Shown here: one piece after another, positions 1 through 8,480 of the stretch | How positions within the stretch are numbered: position 1 is the first letter of the stretch | Layout: the number at the start of each line of letters is the position of its first letter | Assembly (NCBI RefSeq): GCF_963676735.1 | Contig: NZ_OY781464.1 | Coordinates: forward strand, 591,001 to 655,000 | Direction of reading: 5' to 3' | DNA: 64,000 bases | Origin: an uncultured Draconibacterium sp. | Lineage (GTDB): Bacteria; Bacteroidota; Bacteroidia; Bacteroidales; Prolixibacteraceae | Notes under the pieces: generated by a model | What the model was told of the DNA's origin: nothing | Seen by the model: the letters and a program-made list of their open reading frames with translations, nothing else | The model's database searches: none | Program-made: the position numbers and the translations under genes

Positions 1-1
1 G

Positions 2-187
2 CACTTTAACGCGGCGTCGTTGTGTTCTGATGATGGTCGTCATTTGGTAATGATGCCTCACCTCGAGCGTGCTTTCAAACCGCACCTATGGGCAAATTAT
101 CCTGCCGGCAGAAAAGCCGATGAGGTTGCTCCATGGATTCAGGCTTTTGTAAATGCCAAAAACTGGATTGAAGAAAAAACGAAATAA
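2..187 (+). CDS. purL: Phosphoribosylformylglycinamidine synthase, C-terminal end (partial)
   Basis: Only the last 61 codons are present; the gene enters from the left edge and is read in the frame beginning at base 2. The tail contains GRHLVMMPHLERAF and HLWANYP, which match the C-terminal glutamine-amidotransferase part of the large single-chain PurL that makes formylglycinamidine ribonucleotide in purine synthesis. The stop at 185-187 is followed within about 20 bases by a strong hairpin terminator. Identity rests on this short tail alone. Confidence 0.85.
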   Translation, partial: HFNAASLCSDDGRHLVMMPHLERAFKPHLWANYPAGRKADEVAPWIQAFVNAKNWIEEKTK

Positions 188-208
188 GTTAGTTTGAGAT
201 ATAAAAAA

Positions 209-231
209 GCCGCTTCATAAATTGAGGCGGC
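209..231. terminator. Bidirectional intrinsic terminator
   Basis: An 8-bp stem, GCCGCTTC (209-216) with GAGGCGGC (224-231) including one G-T wobble, has a 7-base loop and is flanked by an A run on the left and a T run on the right. It can end transcription from both converging genes, purL and the DJ-1 family gene. Confidence 0.8.
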
Positions 232-250
232 TTTTTTGTTGTAATATTTT

Positions 251-799
251 TTACTGTACAATCATTTTAGCACCCAGTTCATTGGCAACTTCTTTTCCCT
301 TAAACTTTTCCACAATTTTTAAAGCAAAATCGATAGCAACACCGGCACCTTTTCCGGTAATAATATTTCCTGCTTCCTCCACTGCCTCTCCGGTAATAAT
401 TGCCCCGTGTAATTCATCTTCAAATCCCGGGTAACAGGTTGCCTGTTTTTCTTTCAGCAAACCCAGGTTGCCAAAAACCATCGGAGCTGCACAAATAGCT
501 GCCAGTGGCTTTTTCATATCATTAAAATTTAAGATTTGCTCACGTAGGCCGCTGTGAGCTTTTAAATTTGCCGCCCCCGGCATTCCGCCCGGAAGCACTA
601 TCATATCGATGTTATCGTAATCCAGGTCTTCAAACAAGGTATCGGCTTTTACGGTGATTTGGTGTGACCCGGTAACTTCCATTGTTTTGTTCATCGAAAC
701 AATTTCTACATCCAAATCGGCACGCCTTAGCACATCGATAATACTTATAGCTTCAATTTCTTCAAATCCTTCGGCTAAATGAACCGCAATTTTCTTCAT
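251..799 (-). CDS. DJ-1/PfpI family protein (YajL-like)
   Basis: This 182-residue single-domain protein has the usual length for the DJ-1/YajL branch. The N-terminus carries EGFEEIE, supplying the conserved acidic residue near the nucleophile. AICAAP around residue 102 is the nucleophile elbow with the reactive cysteine, and GKGAGVAIDFALKIV follows as in the family. Members act as protein or metabolite deglycases, glyoxalases or redox-sensitive chaperones in the cytoplasm; which of these applies here cannot be read from sequence. It lies between two terminators and appears to be a single-gene unit. Confidence 0.88.
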   Translation of the reverse strand: MKKIAVHLAEGFEEIEAISIIDVLRRADLDVEIVSMNKTMEVTGSHQITVKADTLFEDLDYDNIDMIVLPGGMPGAANLKAHSGLREQILNFNDMKKPLAAICAAPMVFGNLGLLKEKQATCYPGFEDELHGAIITGEAVEEAGNIITGKGAGVAIDFALKIVEKFKGKEVANELGAKMIVQ

Positions 800-828
800 G
801 GTAAATGTTTATTTTTTCAAAAATAAAA

Positions 829-853
829 AAAGGTCTTCAACTTGAAGACCTTT
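829..853 (-). terminator. Intrinsic terminator of the ECF sigma gene
   Basis: A nearly perfect inverted repeat, AAAGGTCTTCAA with TTGAAGACCTTT, is flanked by an A-rich run on the plus strand that gives U residues on the minus-strand transcript. It sits just past the sigma factor stop codon and before the DJ-1 gene start. Confidence 0.75.
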
Positions 854-880
854 CCAAAAACCAATTCACTTTCTCTATTA

Positions 881-1390
881 TTAATTTTCTGCGTATTCGT
901 TCAATGCTTTTTCCAGCTTTTTACGCGTGAAAAAGATGCGACTTTTAACCGTTCCCAATGGCAAATCCAGCTCTTCAGCTATTTCTTTGTATTTGTATCC
1001 TTCTAAAAACATGGTAAACGGAACACGGTATTCGTCATCAAGTGCATTAATACTCTTGTTAATTTCTTTTGAACTGTAAAATGAATCCGGAGCAGGATAA
1101 ACTTTATCTTTTGAAAACATTAGATGGAAGTCGTTGTTTGAACCATCAAAGGTGTTCTTTGTTTTAACATTTCTACGGTAATCATTAATGAAGGTGTTCT
1201 TCATAATGGTGTAAATCCATGCTTTAAAATTCGTGTTTTGTGTAAACTTGTCACGATAGGTTAATGCTTTCAGGAAAGTCTCCTGTAACAGGTCGTCAGC
1301 CTTTTCCGAGTCGGCAGTTAAACTTAAAGCATAGTAGTGCAGTTTGTCGCTCAATCCGAGCAAAGCGTTATTAAATTGAATCTGAGTCAT
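881..1390 (-). CDS. ECF-type RNA polymerase sigma factor
   Basis: The 169-residue protein has the two-domain ECF layout. Region 2 spans about residues 10-75 (DDLLQETFLKAL, then KAWIYTIMKNTFINDYRR). A region 4 helix-turn-helix spans about 110-165 (YKEIAEELDLPLGTVKSRIFF). It would direct RNA polymerase to a small regulon. No anti-sigma gene lies next to it; instead it is divergent from a TonB receptor gene. A clear Bacteroidota-type promoter lies just upstream (see 1417-1449), giving a leader of about 20 bases. The regulon is unknown. Confidence 0.9.
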   Translation of the reverse strand: MTQIQFNNALLGLSDKLHYYALSLTADSEKADDLLQETFLKALTYRDKFTQNTNFKAWIYTIMKNTFINDYRRNVKTKNTFDGSNNDFHLMFSKDKVYPAPDSFYSSKEINKSINALDDEYRVPFTMFLEGYKYKEIAEELDLPLGTVKSRIFFTRKKLEKALNEYAEN

Positions 1391-1416
1391 GGCGCGTTAT
1401 TTTTAATTTGTCTAAA

Positions 1417-1449
1417 CAAATTTAAGATAAAGTCCTCCCTATTTGCAAA
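1417..1449 (-). promoter_or_regulatory. Bacteroidota-type promoter for the ECF sigma gene
   Basis: Read on the minus strand: TTTG (1449-1446), a 21-base spacer, then TAAATTTG (1424-1417), an exact match to the TTTG / TAnnTTTG consensus of this phylum. The start point would be near 1410, about 20 bases before the start codon. Confidence 0.7.
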
Positions 1450-1587
1450 TAAATGAAGCAATAAATTGGTTGATTCTTTCTATACGATATAAAGATTCTC
1501 TATTGTGTCTAAGGTGTTGATTGGTTAAAAGTTACGCAAGGCTTTGTTAACTCTTTGTTCCCATAGATAGATGCCGTGTAAAAGCCC

Positions 1588-1617
1588 TTTGTAAAACTAT
1601 TTCAAGTTGTATATTTG
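1588..1617 (+). promoter_or_regulatory. Bacteroidota-type promoter for the TonB receptor
   Basis: TTTG at 1588-1591 and TATATTTG at 1610-1617, separated by 18 bases, match the phylum promoter consensus. The predicted leader is about 75 bases. It contains no cobalamin or other riboswitch pattern that I recognise. Confidence 0.6.
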
Positions 1618-1696
1618 CCAACCGAATTTATGGCAGAATGAGTCGATAGGTATTGTCGATCTTCAAAAAATCCATTAAAATTCAAAAATAAGAACA

Positions 1697-3793
1697 ATGA
1701 AAAATGTAAAGTTAAACCAGGATGTGCAATCGGTTTTAACTTTCAGGAAATGGGGAAGAAAAAATTATTCTTCATTTCTCACTGTCCGAAAACAAGTTGT
1801 TATAGCAGTTTTATCGGTTATTTATTTTATTTCAGCACCGGTAATTTCTTTGGCAACTGTTCAGGATACTTCTGAAGTTAAAATGGAGTTTGACCTTGAT
1901 GAGATTGAGGTTAGTGCGCAACGAACGCCTGCTTTGTATTCGCAGGTGGCACGGATTGTTTCCGTGATTGAGAGAAAAGAAATTGAGGCGGCACCGGCTC
2001 AAAGTGTTCAGGATTTGTTGGAGTACATTGCTGCCATTGATGTACGACAACGCGGTACCGAGGGGGTGCAAGCGGATGTAAGTGTTCGCGGCGGTACTTT
2101 CGACCAAACCTTAATTTTGTTAAATGGCATTAATATCACCGACCCGCAAACCGGCCATCACAATTTAAATCTTCCGGTAAGTTTAGCCCAGATCCAGCGG
2201 ATAGAAGTTCTTCAAGGACCAGCAGCACGTGTATACGGTCCCAATGCTTTTTCGGGGGCTATAAATATTGTTACAAGGCAAAGTGCTTCTAACGAGGTAG
2301 AAGCAGCAATATCGGGTGGAAGCTATGGTTATTTTGATGGAAACCTTTCCGGAGCATTTTCTACGGGTAAATGGCAGCATTTGCTGGCATTTAGCGGAAA
2401 AAGGTCAGATGGGTATATTAACAATACCGATTTTAACGAATTAAACGGGTTTTATTCAACCCGGCTAAACACCACCAAAGGAGTGTTGAAATTCCAGCTC
2501 GGGATTTCTGAAAAAGGTTTTGGTGCCAACAGCTTTTATACGCCAAAATATCCAAACCAGTATGAAGCTACCAAAACATTGTTTGCTTCGGCAAAATGGG
2601 AAAGTCAGGGTATTTTCCATTTTAGTCCGGCAACCTATTACCGAAGGCACCAGGATAGATTTGAACTTTATCGTACCGATAAATACAAACCAACAAATGA
2701 CGGTTACTACACTTGGGGAAACGACACCATGCCGGGCTGGTACTCTTCGCATAATTATCATTTAACCAAGGTTTATGGTACCAACTTAAATTGGTGGGTA
2801 AAATGGGCAGCCGGAAAAACAGCATTTGGTGTAGAGTTTCGGTCGGAAGAAATATTTAGTAATGTATTGGGCAACGAAATGGATAGGCCTATTGATGTTC
2901 CGGGTGAAGATGCTCAGTTTACAAAGTCAGACGAGCGAGAAATTATCTCTGGTTTTTTAGAGCATGCCTTGTACCGCAATAACTGGACTTTTACTGCCGG
3001 ACTGATGACAAATTATATTTCGGGGAGTGATTTGGGAGTGAATGTGTTTCCGGGAATTGATTTGAGTTACAAAGCCTCTGACGCAGTTAAACTTTACTCC
3101 AGTTACAATACATCGTTACGCATGCCAACATTCACCGATTTGTATTACGATGGTCCGTCGAATGTTGGAAACCCTGATTTGAAACCAGAAAAATCAGCGA
3201 CTATAGAAGGGGGAGTAAAGTATAATTCGGATTGGATTAGAGGGCATGCTGTTGTTTTTTATCGCCAGGGGAAAGACATTATTGACTGGGTAAAAGAAAA
3301 TCCGGACACCGAAATATGGCAGCCGCAAAACCTGACCGAAATTAATAACCTTGGAACCGAGATTCAGGCACAATTGCTTTTACGAAATAAGTTTGGGAAA
3401 CAATTGCCAAACGTACAAATAAGCTATTTATATAATAATGTAGAGAAAGTGGATGCCGATTTTGTTTCGAATTACGCATTGGATAACTTAAAACACAAGT
3501 TGGTGAGCTCGTTTAGCCAGCAACTGGCCAGTGGATTAACATTCGATTTACGTTTTGTTTTTCAGGACAGGGAAGGAACGTATACGCTTTTTGAAAATAA
3601 ACTGCCGGTTGACGAGGTAAACTACGAAGCTTTTGCCGTGTTCGACATAAAATTAAATTACCAGCAAAAAAAGTATTCAGTGTTTGTTTCGGTAAATAAT
3701 ATTTTTGATAAAGAATACAACGATATTGGCAATGTTATTCAGCCGGGAAGGTGGTTTAAAACAGGCATTATTTATAAAATAGGATTTAATTAA
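1697..3793 (+). CDS. TonB-dependent outer-membrane receptor (BtuB-like layout)
   Basis: This 698-residue receptor has a long basic N-terminal lead before a hydrophobic stretch (VVIAVLSVIYFISAPVISLA, about residues 33-52), then a plug domain at about 70-190 (DVSVRGGTFDQTLILLNGI, RIEVLQGPAARVYGPNAFSG) and a beta-barrel to the C-terminus (PGRWFKTGIIYKI...). There is no carboxypeptidase-regulatory domain at the front, unlike SusC-type receptors. The start at 1697 follows a good promoter. It takes up a siderophore, vitamin or similar scarce ligand across the outer membrane; the ligand is not evident. Downstream is a hairpin. It is divergent from an ECF sigma gene, so co-regulation is possible but unproven. 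Confidence 0.9.
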   Translation: MKNVKLNQDVQSVLTFRKWGRKNYSSFLTVRKQVVIAVLSVIYFISAPVISLATVQDTSEVKMEFDLDEIEVSAQRTPALYSQVARIVSVIERKEIEAAPAQSVQDLLEYIAAIDVRQRGTEGVQADVSVRGGTFDQTLILLNGINITDPQTGHHNLNLPVSLAQIQRIEVLQGPAARVYGPNAFSGAINIVTRQSASNEVEAAISGGSYGYFDGNLSGAFSTGKWQHLLAFSGKRSDGYINNTDFNELNGFYSTRLNTTKGVLKFQLGISEKGFGANSFYTPKYPNQYEATKTLFASAKWESQGIFHFSPATYYRRHQDRFELYRTDKYKPTNDGYYTWGNDTMPGWYSSHNYHLTKVYGTNLNWWVKWAAGKTAFGVEFRSEEIFSNVLGNEMDRPIDVPGEDAQFTKSDEREIISGFLEHALYRNNWTFTAGLMTNYISGSDLGVNVFPGIDLSYKASDAVKLYSSYNTSLRMPTFTDLYYDGPSNVGNPDLKPEKSATIEGGVKYNSDWIRGHAVVFYRQGKDIIDWVKENPDTEIWQPQNLTEINNLGTEIQAQLLLRNKFGKQLPNVQISYLYNNVEKVDADFVSNYALDNLKHKLVSSFSQQLASGLTFDLRFVFQDREGTYTLFENKLPVDEVNYEAFAVFDIKLNYQQKKYSVFVSVNNIFDKEYNDIGNVIQPGRWFKTGIIYKIGFN

Positions 3794-3837
3794 ATTGTTT
3801 TAACGCTTGGTTTAAGTGTTTGTAAATTAATATTTTG

Positions 3838-3873
3838 AGCCGGGAGTATGCAAAGTCTTGCAGGCTCCCGGCT
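3838..3873 (+). terminator. Hairpin after the TonB receptor
   Basis: A 9-bp GC-rich stem, AGCCGGGAG (3838-3846) with CTCCCGGCT (3865-3873), has a loop that can itself fold through TGCA/TGCA. The T tract that follows is weak, so it may work as a Rho-independent or RNA 3'-end-protecting hairpin. Confidence 0.6.
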
Positions 3874-3941
3874 TATTACATCGTAGGTTCGGCTTTTCGA
3901 AAACTGTAAAAATTGTATCTTCGCCGAAAATTTAGATAGTC

Positions 3942-4367
3942 ATGTTAAAAGGGATATTAGCAATTTCAGGACACTCGGGACTTTTTAAAATGGTTGCCGA
4001 AAGTAAAAACAGCATTATTGTAGAATCGTTAGATACAAAAAAACGTATACCGGTTTATTCTACCGCAAAAGTATCGGCATTGGAAGATATTGCCATTTAT
4101 ACCTACGAAGGAGACATCCCTTTGAAAGATGTTTTTAAATCTATTTCGGACAGCGAAAATGGAGGAGCAGCTATTTCTCCAAAATCTTCGGGAAATGAGT
4201 TAAAAGCATATTTCGAAAAAGTGTTGCCTGATTACGATCAGGAACGTGTTTATGTTTCCGATATCAAAAAAGTATTGTTGTGGTATAACGCTTTACAGGA
4301 AAAAGATATGCTCGATTTTTCGGAAACCGAGGACGAAGAAACAACAAGCGAAGAAACAGCTGATTAA
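3942..4367 (+). CDS. DUF5606 family protein
   Basis: The 141-residue cytoplasmic protein begins MLKGILAISGHSGLFKMV and continues through VESLDTKKRIPVYSTAKVSALEDIAIYT, a pattern I recognise as the Bacteroidota-specific DUF5606 family. The C-terminal third has a helix ending in an acidic tail rich in Glu and Thr. No catalytic motif is visible and no function is known. A near-consensus -7 box, TATCTTCG, lies about 25 bases upstream of the start. Its stop codon overlaps the stop codon of the converging exonuclease gene by 4 bases. Confidence 0.75.
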   Translation: MLKGILAISGHSGLFKMVAESKNSIIVESLDTKKRIPVYSTAKVSALEDIAIYTYEGDIPLKDVFKSISDSENGGAAISPKSSGNELKAYFEKVLPDYDQERVYVSDIKKVLLWYNALQEKDMLDFSETEDEETTSEETAD

Positions 4368-4903
4368 AACAATTTGTAGTTGTTAACTGCTTTCGGATTA
4401 CCCAGTAAATCACTTCGGTCAACCAGCATATTAAATAACTTTGCAGTGGCAAGCGCATCGCCGGCAGCGCGATGCCGGCCATTGATTTCAATTCCGAGTT
4501 GAGCGCATAACTTCCCAAGCGAATACGATTGGTACCCGGGCAAAAGCTTGCGCGACAACTTAACCGTACACATGGTTTTTCGGTGGTAATCGTAGCCTAA
4601 ACGTCTGTACTCTTCCTGTATAAATTTATAATCAAAACTAACATTGTGGGCCACAAAAGTTCTGCCCATGGTCATTTCTACAATCTTTTTGGCAACCTGG
4701 TAAAACTTAGGAGCCGATTTTACCATGTGGTTATCAATTCCTGTCAGTTCTGTAATAAAATATGGAATATCCATTTCCGGGTTAATCAGTGTTGAGTACG
4801 AGTCGGTAATTTCCTGCCCGTTGTGCTGATAAATGGCAATTTCAGTAATTTTACCGTTTTTATAGCTCTGTCCTGTGGTTTCTATATCGATTATTGAAAA
4901 CAA
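4364..4903 (-). CDS. DnaQ-like 3'-5' exonuclease
   Basis: The 179-residue protein is a stand-alone DEDD exonuclease domain. Exo I is IDIETTG at the N-terminus, Exo II is AHNVSFDYKFI near residue 100, and Exo III is HRAAGDA near residue 150, giving the DEDDh pattern. The fold is that of the proofreading epsilon subunit and related nucleases. It lacks a GIY-YIG/UvrC-like extension often fused to homologues, and it is too short to say whether it serves polymerase proofreading or repair. It converges on the DUF5606 gene with overlapping stop codons. Confidence 0.88.
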   Translation of the reverse strand: MFSIIDIETTGQSYKNGKITEIAIYQHNGQEITDSYSTLINPEMDIPYFITELTGIDNHMVKSAPKFYQVAKKIVEMTMGRTFVAHNVSFDYKFIQEEYRRLGYDYHRKTMCTVKLSRKLLPGYQSYSLGKLCAQLGIEINGRHRAAGDALATAKLFNMLVDRSDLLGNPKAVNNYKLF

Positions 4904-4915
4904 AATGTTTTATAT

Positions 4916-4948
4916 TTTGAATTTATTGCGCTTTAATGTTTAAATTTG
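4916..4948 (+). promoter_or_regulatory. Promoter of the OmpA-family gene
   Basis: TTTG (4916-4919), 21 bases, TAAATTTG (4941-4948): a full match to the phylum consensus. It predicts a leader of roughly 105 bases. The -33 box lies just upstream of the start codon of the divergent exonuclease gene. Confidence 0.65.
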
Positions 4949-5060
4949 TTAAAAAATATTATTAAGCATAAAATTAAGGGCAATAACTTTTTTTGATACA
5001 TGAAAATTAATTTCTAAATTGCCCATAGAATTCAACAAAAAACAAAATAATTTCAAAACT

Positions 5061-6359
5061 ATGAAAAAATTTACTCTTTTCTTTTTTGCCCTTGTTTTGA
5101 TGATGGGGTCAGCGATGGCTCAAAACTCTGATAACAAATGGGCTATTGGTGTAGGACCTGGTATCGACTATAACCTTGAAAGTGAAAATACTGGCTTCCT
5201 GGCCGATTTTTACATCAGTCGTTACTTAAGTCCACGTTTCGACCTGATGCTTGACAACAGACTTTCTTTTGACGAGCCGGGTATTGACGTATTTAATACC
5301 TTGTTAAATCTTCGTTTAAAATTATACAACGAAGACAATGCTGTTCAGCCATACCTGTTTGCAGGTCCGGGTATGATGTGGGATAACCTGGAATCAGGTA
5401 TTAATTTCGATGCCGGTGCCGGTTTGAAATTCCCGGTTAGCGACAATACTTCGTTATTTGTAGCTGCTTCTTACGTTAAAGGTATTGAAGGAATGAGAAG
5501 TGTTGACGGTGTTGGAGCCACAGTAACCGACGACCATATTATGGTAACAAGTGTGCTTGAATTTGCACTTGGAAAAGCAAAAGATTCTGATGGCGATGGC
5601 GTACCGGATAGAAAAGACGAGTGTCCGAACACACCTCCCGGAGTACAGGTTGATGAAAAAGGATGCCCCATTGACTCGGATGGTGACGGTGTTCCTGATT
5701 ACAAAGATGAATGTCCTGATGAGCCAGGAAAACCTGAATTGGCAGGATGTCCAGACAGAGATGGTGACGGTATTGCTGATAAAGACGACGAGTGCCCGGA
5801 TACTCCTGGATTAGCAAAATTCAATGGATGTCCTGATACTGACGGCGATGGTGTTCCAGATCACAAAGACAAGTGTCCTGACACACCAAAAGGTTGTCCG
5901 GTTGATGCTGATGGATGTCCGCTTGATTCAGATGGTGACGGTGTAATCGACTGCGAAGACAAGTGTCCATCAGAAAAAGGACCTGCCAGCAACGATGGTT
6001 GTCCAGACTGGGCTGATATCACTATCCCAACTATTTACTTTGATTTTGATAGCGACAAGCTGAAACCTGCAGGTATGGCTGAATTGGATAAGTTAGCTGA
6101 CCAATTGAATGCGGCTAAAGAATACGACATCGTAATTGGTGGTCACACTTGTAGCATAGGTGCTGAAGGTTACAACATGAAACTTTCAGAAAAACGTGCA
6201 CAAGCCGTTGTTAAATACTTATTGAAAAAAGGTGTTAACAACGCTTATGTTGGCTCAAATAACTATGGCGAAACTAAACCTGCTGTTCCGAATACAACTA
6301 TTTCGAACAAGCAGAAAAACCGTAGAGCAGAATTTGAAGTAGCAAAAATTCGTAAGTAA
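5061..6359 (+). CDS. OmpA-family outer-membrane protein with thrombospondin type-3 repeats
   Basis: The start is placed at 5061 because the signal peptide MKKFTLFFFALVLMMGSAMAQ begins there; the in-frame ATG at 5019 would only add a polar lead. The 432-residue protein has an N-terminal beta-barrel of about 160 residues, then calcium-binding type-3 repeats (DSDGDGVPD, DRDGDGIAD, DTDGDGVPD with paired CP motifs) at about 175-310, then a C-terminal OmpA peptidoglycan-binding domain (IYFDFDSDKLKP, GHTCSIGAEGYNMKLSEKRA). It probably anchors the outer membrane to the cell wall. A strong promoter and terminator make it a single-gene unit. Confidence 0.93.
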   Translation: MKKFTLFFFALVLMMGSAMAQNSDNKWAIGVGPGIDYNLESENTGFLADFYISRYLSPRFDLMLDNRLSFDEPGIDVFNTLLNLRLKLYNEDNAVQPYLFAGPGMMWDNLESGINFDAGAGLKFPVSDNTSLFVAASYVKGIEGMRSVDGVGATVTDDHIMVTSVLEFALGKAKDSDGDGVPDRKDECPNTPPGVQVDEKGCPIDSDGDGVPDYKDECPDEPGKPELAGCPDRDGDGIADKDDECPDTPGLAKFNGCPDTDGDGVPDHKDKCPDTPKGCPVDADGCPLDSDGDGVIDCEDKCPSEKGPASNDGCPDWADITIPTIYFDFDSDKLKPAGMAELDKLADQLNAAKEYDIVIGGHTCSIGAEGYNMKLSEKRAQAVVKYLLKKGVNNAYVGSNNYGETKPAVPNTTISNKQKNRRAEFEVAKIRK

Positions 6360-6378
6360 GGTTTATTTAAATATTTAG

Positions 6379-6408
6379 GAAAAGCTCAGTCGTAAGGCTG
6401 GGCTTTTC
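6379..6408 (+). terminator. Intrinsic terminator after the OmpA-family gene
   Basis: An 11-bp stem, GAAAAGCTCAG (6379-6389) with CTGGGCTTTTC (6398-6408) with one wobble, ends in a T-rich arm. It separates the OmpA gene from the argS promoter. Confidence 0.8.
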
Positions 6409-6430
6409 GTGTTTATAGGGCTTAAAGTGT

Positions 6431-6438
6431 TATATTTG
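6431..6438 (+). promoter_or_regulatory. argS promoter -7 element
   Basis: TATATTTG matches TAnnTTTG and lies 27 bases before the chosen argS start; no clear -33 box is visible. Its position downstream of the in-frame GTG at 6409 argues against that earlier start. Confidence 0.5.
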
Positions 6439-6465
6439 CGGTCTCAAAAAAATAGCAGCTTAATT

Positions 6466-8256
6466 ATGAGTATTGAAAGTTTAATTCAGAAAGGAACCGT
6501 TGAAGCGTTAAAAACTTTATACGGAGCAGACATACAGGAACAACAGGTACAGGTTCAGAATACCCGTAAAGATTTTGACGGCGATATAACCGTTGTGGTT
6601 TTTCCTTTTTTACGATACTCAAAAAAAGCACCCGAACAAACAGCCGACGACCTGGGGAAATACCTGGTTGAGCATATCGGAACGGTTGAAAACTTCAATG
6701 TTATAAAAGGATTCTTAAACCTGGAGATTAGCAAAAATTACTGGCTCGACATTTTAAAAACCGGGTATGCAAATACCGAATTTGGGTTTACACCGCTAAC
6801 CGAAAACAGCGAGTTGGTAATGGTTGAATATTCATCGCCCAACACCAACAAGCCGCTTCATCTGGGCCACATCAGAAATAACTTGCTGGGTTTCTCTATT
6901 TCGGAGATACTAAAAGCCAACGGCAAAAAGGTGGTAATGACTAACATTGTAAACGACCGGGGAATACACATCTGTAAATCGATGTATGCCTGGCAGCAAT
7001 GGGGTAAGGGAGAAACACCCGAAAGCTCGGGCATGAAAGGCGACCATCTGGTGGGTAAATACTATGTTGAGTTTGATAAACATTACAAAGCCGAAGTGGC
7101 AGAGCTACTTGAGAAAGGACTGGTGAAAGAAGATGCAGAAAACCAGGCGCCATCGATAATTGCTGCCCGCGAATTATTGCGAAAGTGGGAAGCTAAAGAT
7201 GAAGCAACTGTTGAGCTGTGGAAAATGATGAACAGTTGGGTATACGCAGGCTTCGATGTAACCTATAAAACACTGGGAGTTGATTTCGATAAGATCTACT
7301 ACGAATCAGATACCTACTTGATTGGAAAAGAGGAGGTGTTGCGCGGCCTTGAAGAAGGTACTTTTAACCAACGCGAAGATAACTCGGTGTGGGCCGACTT
7401 AACTGAAGACGGACTGGACCAGAAAATTCTTTTACGCAGCGACGGTACCTCGGTTTATATGACCCAGGATATTGGTACCGCCAAAATGCGTTTTAACGAT
7501 TACCCCATTGATAAAATGGTTTACGTGGTGGGGAACGAGCAAAACTACCACTTCCAGGTATTGGCTATTTTACTGGATAAACTGGGTTTTAGTTGGGGGA
7601 AAGATTTGTACCACTTCTCGTACGGCATGGTGGAGCTGCCATCAGGAAAGATGAAATCGCGCGAAGGAACCGTTGTTGATGCCGACGACCTGGTAGAGGG
7701 CATGGTTAAAGTAGCGCGCGATATGTCGGCAGAGTTAGGAAAATTGGATTCATTGACTGGAGAAGATGCCGAAAATACATTTCGAATGATTGCCCTGGGT
7801 GCATTAAAATATTTTATACTAAAAGTTGACCCACGCAAAAATATGATGTTTAATCCCGAGGAGTCGATTGACTTTAACGGAAACACCGGCCCGTTTATTC
7901 AGTATACCTATGCACGTATTCAGTCGGTGCTGCGAAAAGCTGCCAACCATGAAATTTCAATTAATGCGGATCTTGCAGTTGCCGCACTTTCATCAAAAGA
8001 AAAAGAATTGCTGAAACGCATTTCATTATTCCCGGCAACTGTGCAGGAAGCCGGCGACAACTACAGCCCGGCTATAATTGCCAACTACTGTTACGAGTTA
8101 GTAAAAGAATTCAACCAGTTTTATCACGATCATTCTATTTTGGGTGAAAACGATGAGGCCGTGAAAAATTTCAGACTGGTGCTGGCTTCGGCAGTTGGGC
8201 AGGTTGTTAAAAACGGCATGGGGCTGTTGGGTATCGAAATGCCTGAAAGAATGTAG
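6466..8256 (+). CDS. argS: Arginyl-tRNA synthetase
   Basis: This class I synthetase charges tRNA-Arg with arginine. It has 596 residues from the ATG at 6466, chosen because it follows the promoter and starts MSIESLIQ like homologues. The N-terminal Add-1 domain covers about 1-100, the HIGH-type motif is HLGH in NKPLHLGHIRNN near residue 135, and a KMSK-like loop GKMKSREGT lies near 405. The DALR anticodon-binding domain ends in the typical GLLGIEMPERM. Nothing is unusual, and a terminator follows. Confidence 0.96.
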   Translation: MSIESLIQKGTVEALKTLYGADIQEQQVQVQNTRKDFDGDITVVVFPFLRYSKKAPEQTADDLGKYLVEHIGTVENFNVIKGFLNLEISKNYWLDILKTGYANTEFGFTPLTENSELVMVEYSSPNTNKPLHLGHIRNNLLGFSISEILKANGKKVVMTNIVNDRGIHICKSMYAWQQWGKGETPESSGMKGDHLVGKYYVEFDKHYKAEVAELLEKGLVKEDAENQAPSIIAARELLRKWEAKDEATVELWKMMNSWVYAGFDVTYKTLGVDFDKIYYESDTYLIGKEEVLRGLEEGTFNQREDNSVWADLTEDGLDQKILLRSDGTSVYMTQDIGTAKMRFNDYPIDKMVYVVGNEQNYHFQVLAILLDKLGFSWGKDLYHFSYGMVELPSGKMKSREGTVVDADDLVEGMVKVARDMSAELGKLDSLTGEDAENTFRMIALGALKYFILKVDPRKNMMFNPEESIDFNGNTGPFIQYTYARIQSVLRKAANHEISINADLAVAALSSKEKELLKRISLFPATVQEAGDNYSPAIIANYCYELVKEFNQFYHDHSILGENDEAVKNFRLVLASAVGQVVKNGMGLLGIEMPERM

Positions 8257-8277
8257 TTTGAAATTCAGGAAATAAAA

Positions 8278-8303
8278 AAGGAGGCCATCTTCAAAGCCTC
8301 CTT
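8278..8303 (+). terminator. Intrinsic terminator after argS
   Basis: AAGGAGGC (8278-8285) pairs with GCCTCCTT (8296-8303) around a 10-base loop, with an A run before it. Only a short T stretch follows. Confidence 0.7.
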
Positions 8304-8480
8304 AATGTCTTTTGCAATTTGATGTTGCACTTCTGATTTAATGGTTGAAAGAGGTTTGCACTTCCTTCCTTGTCCACTTATATATTCTGATTAACGGGGA
8401 AAGGTAACCCTGAATATGTTGATTTTAGTGCTATTTAAAACAATTCTAACTGAATGACAAGCGAATTCTTTTGGTGAAAA

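Noticed and set aside
1391..1696. Cobalamin riboswitch ahead of the BtuB-like receptor
   Set aside because: The receptor's long basic signal region suggested one, but the gap lacks the conserved B12-box and related core sequences.
4364..4367. Overlapping stop codons of the converging DUF5606 and exonuclease genes
   Set aside because: A 4-base tail-to-tail overlap is common in compact genomes and needs no special explanation.
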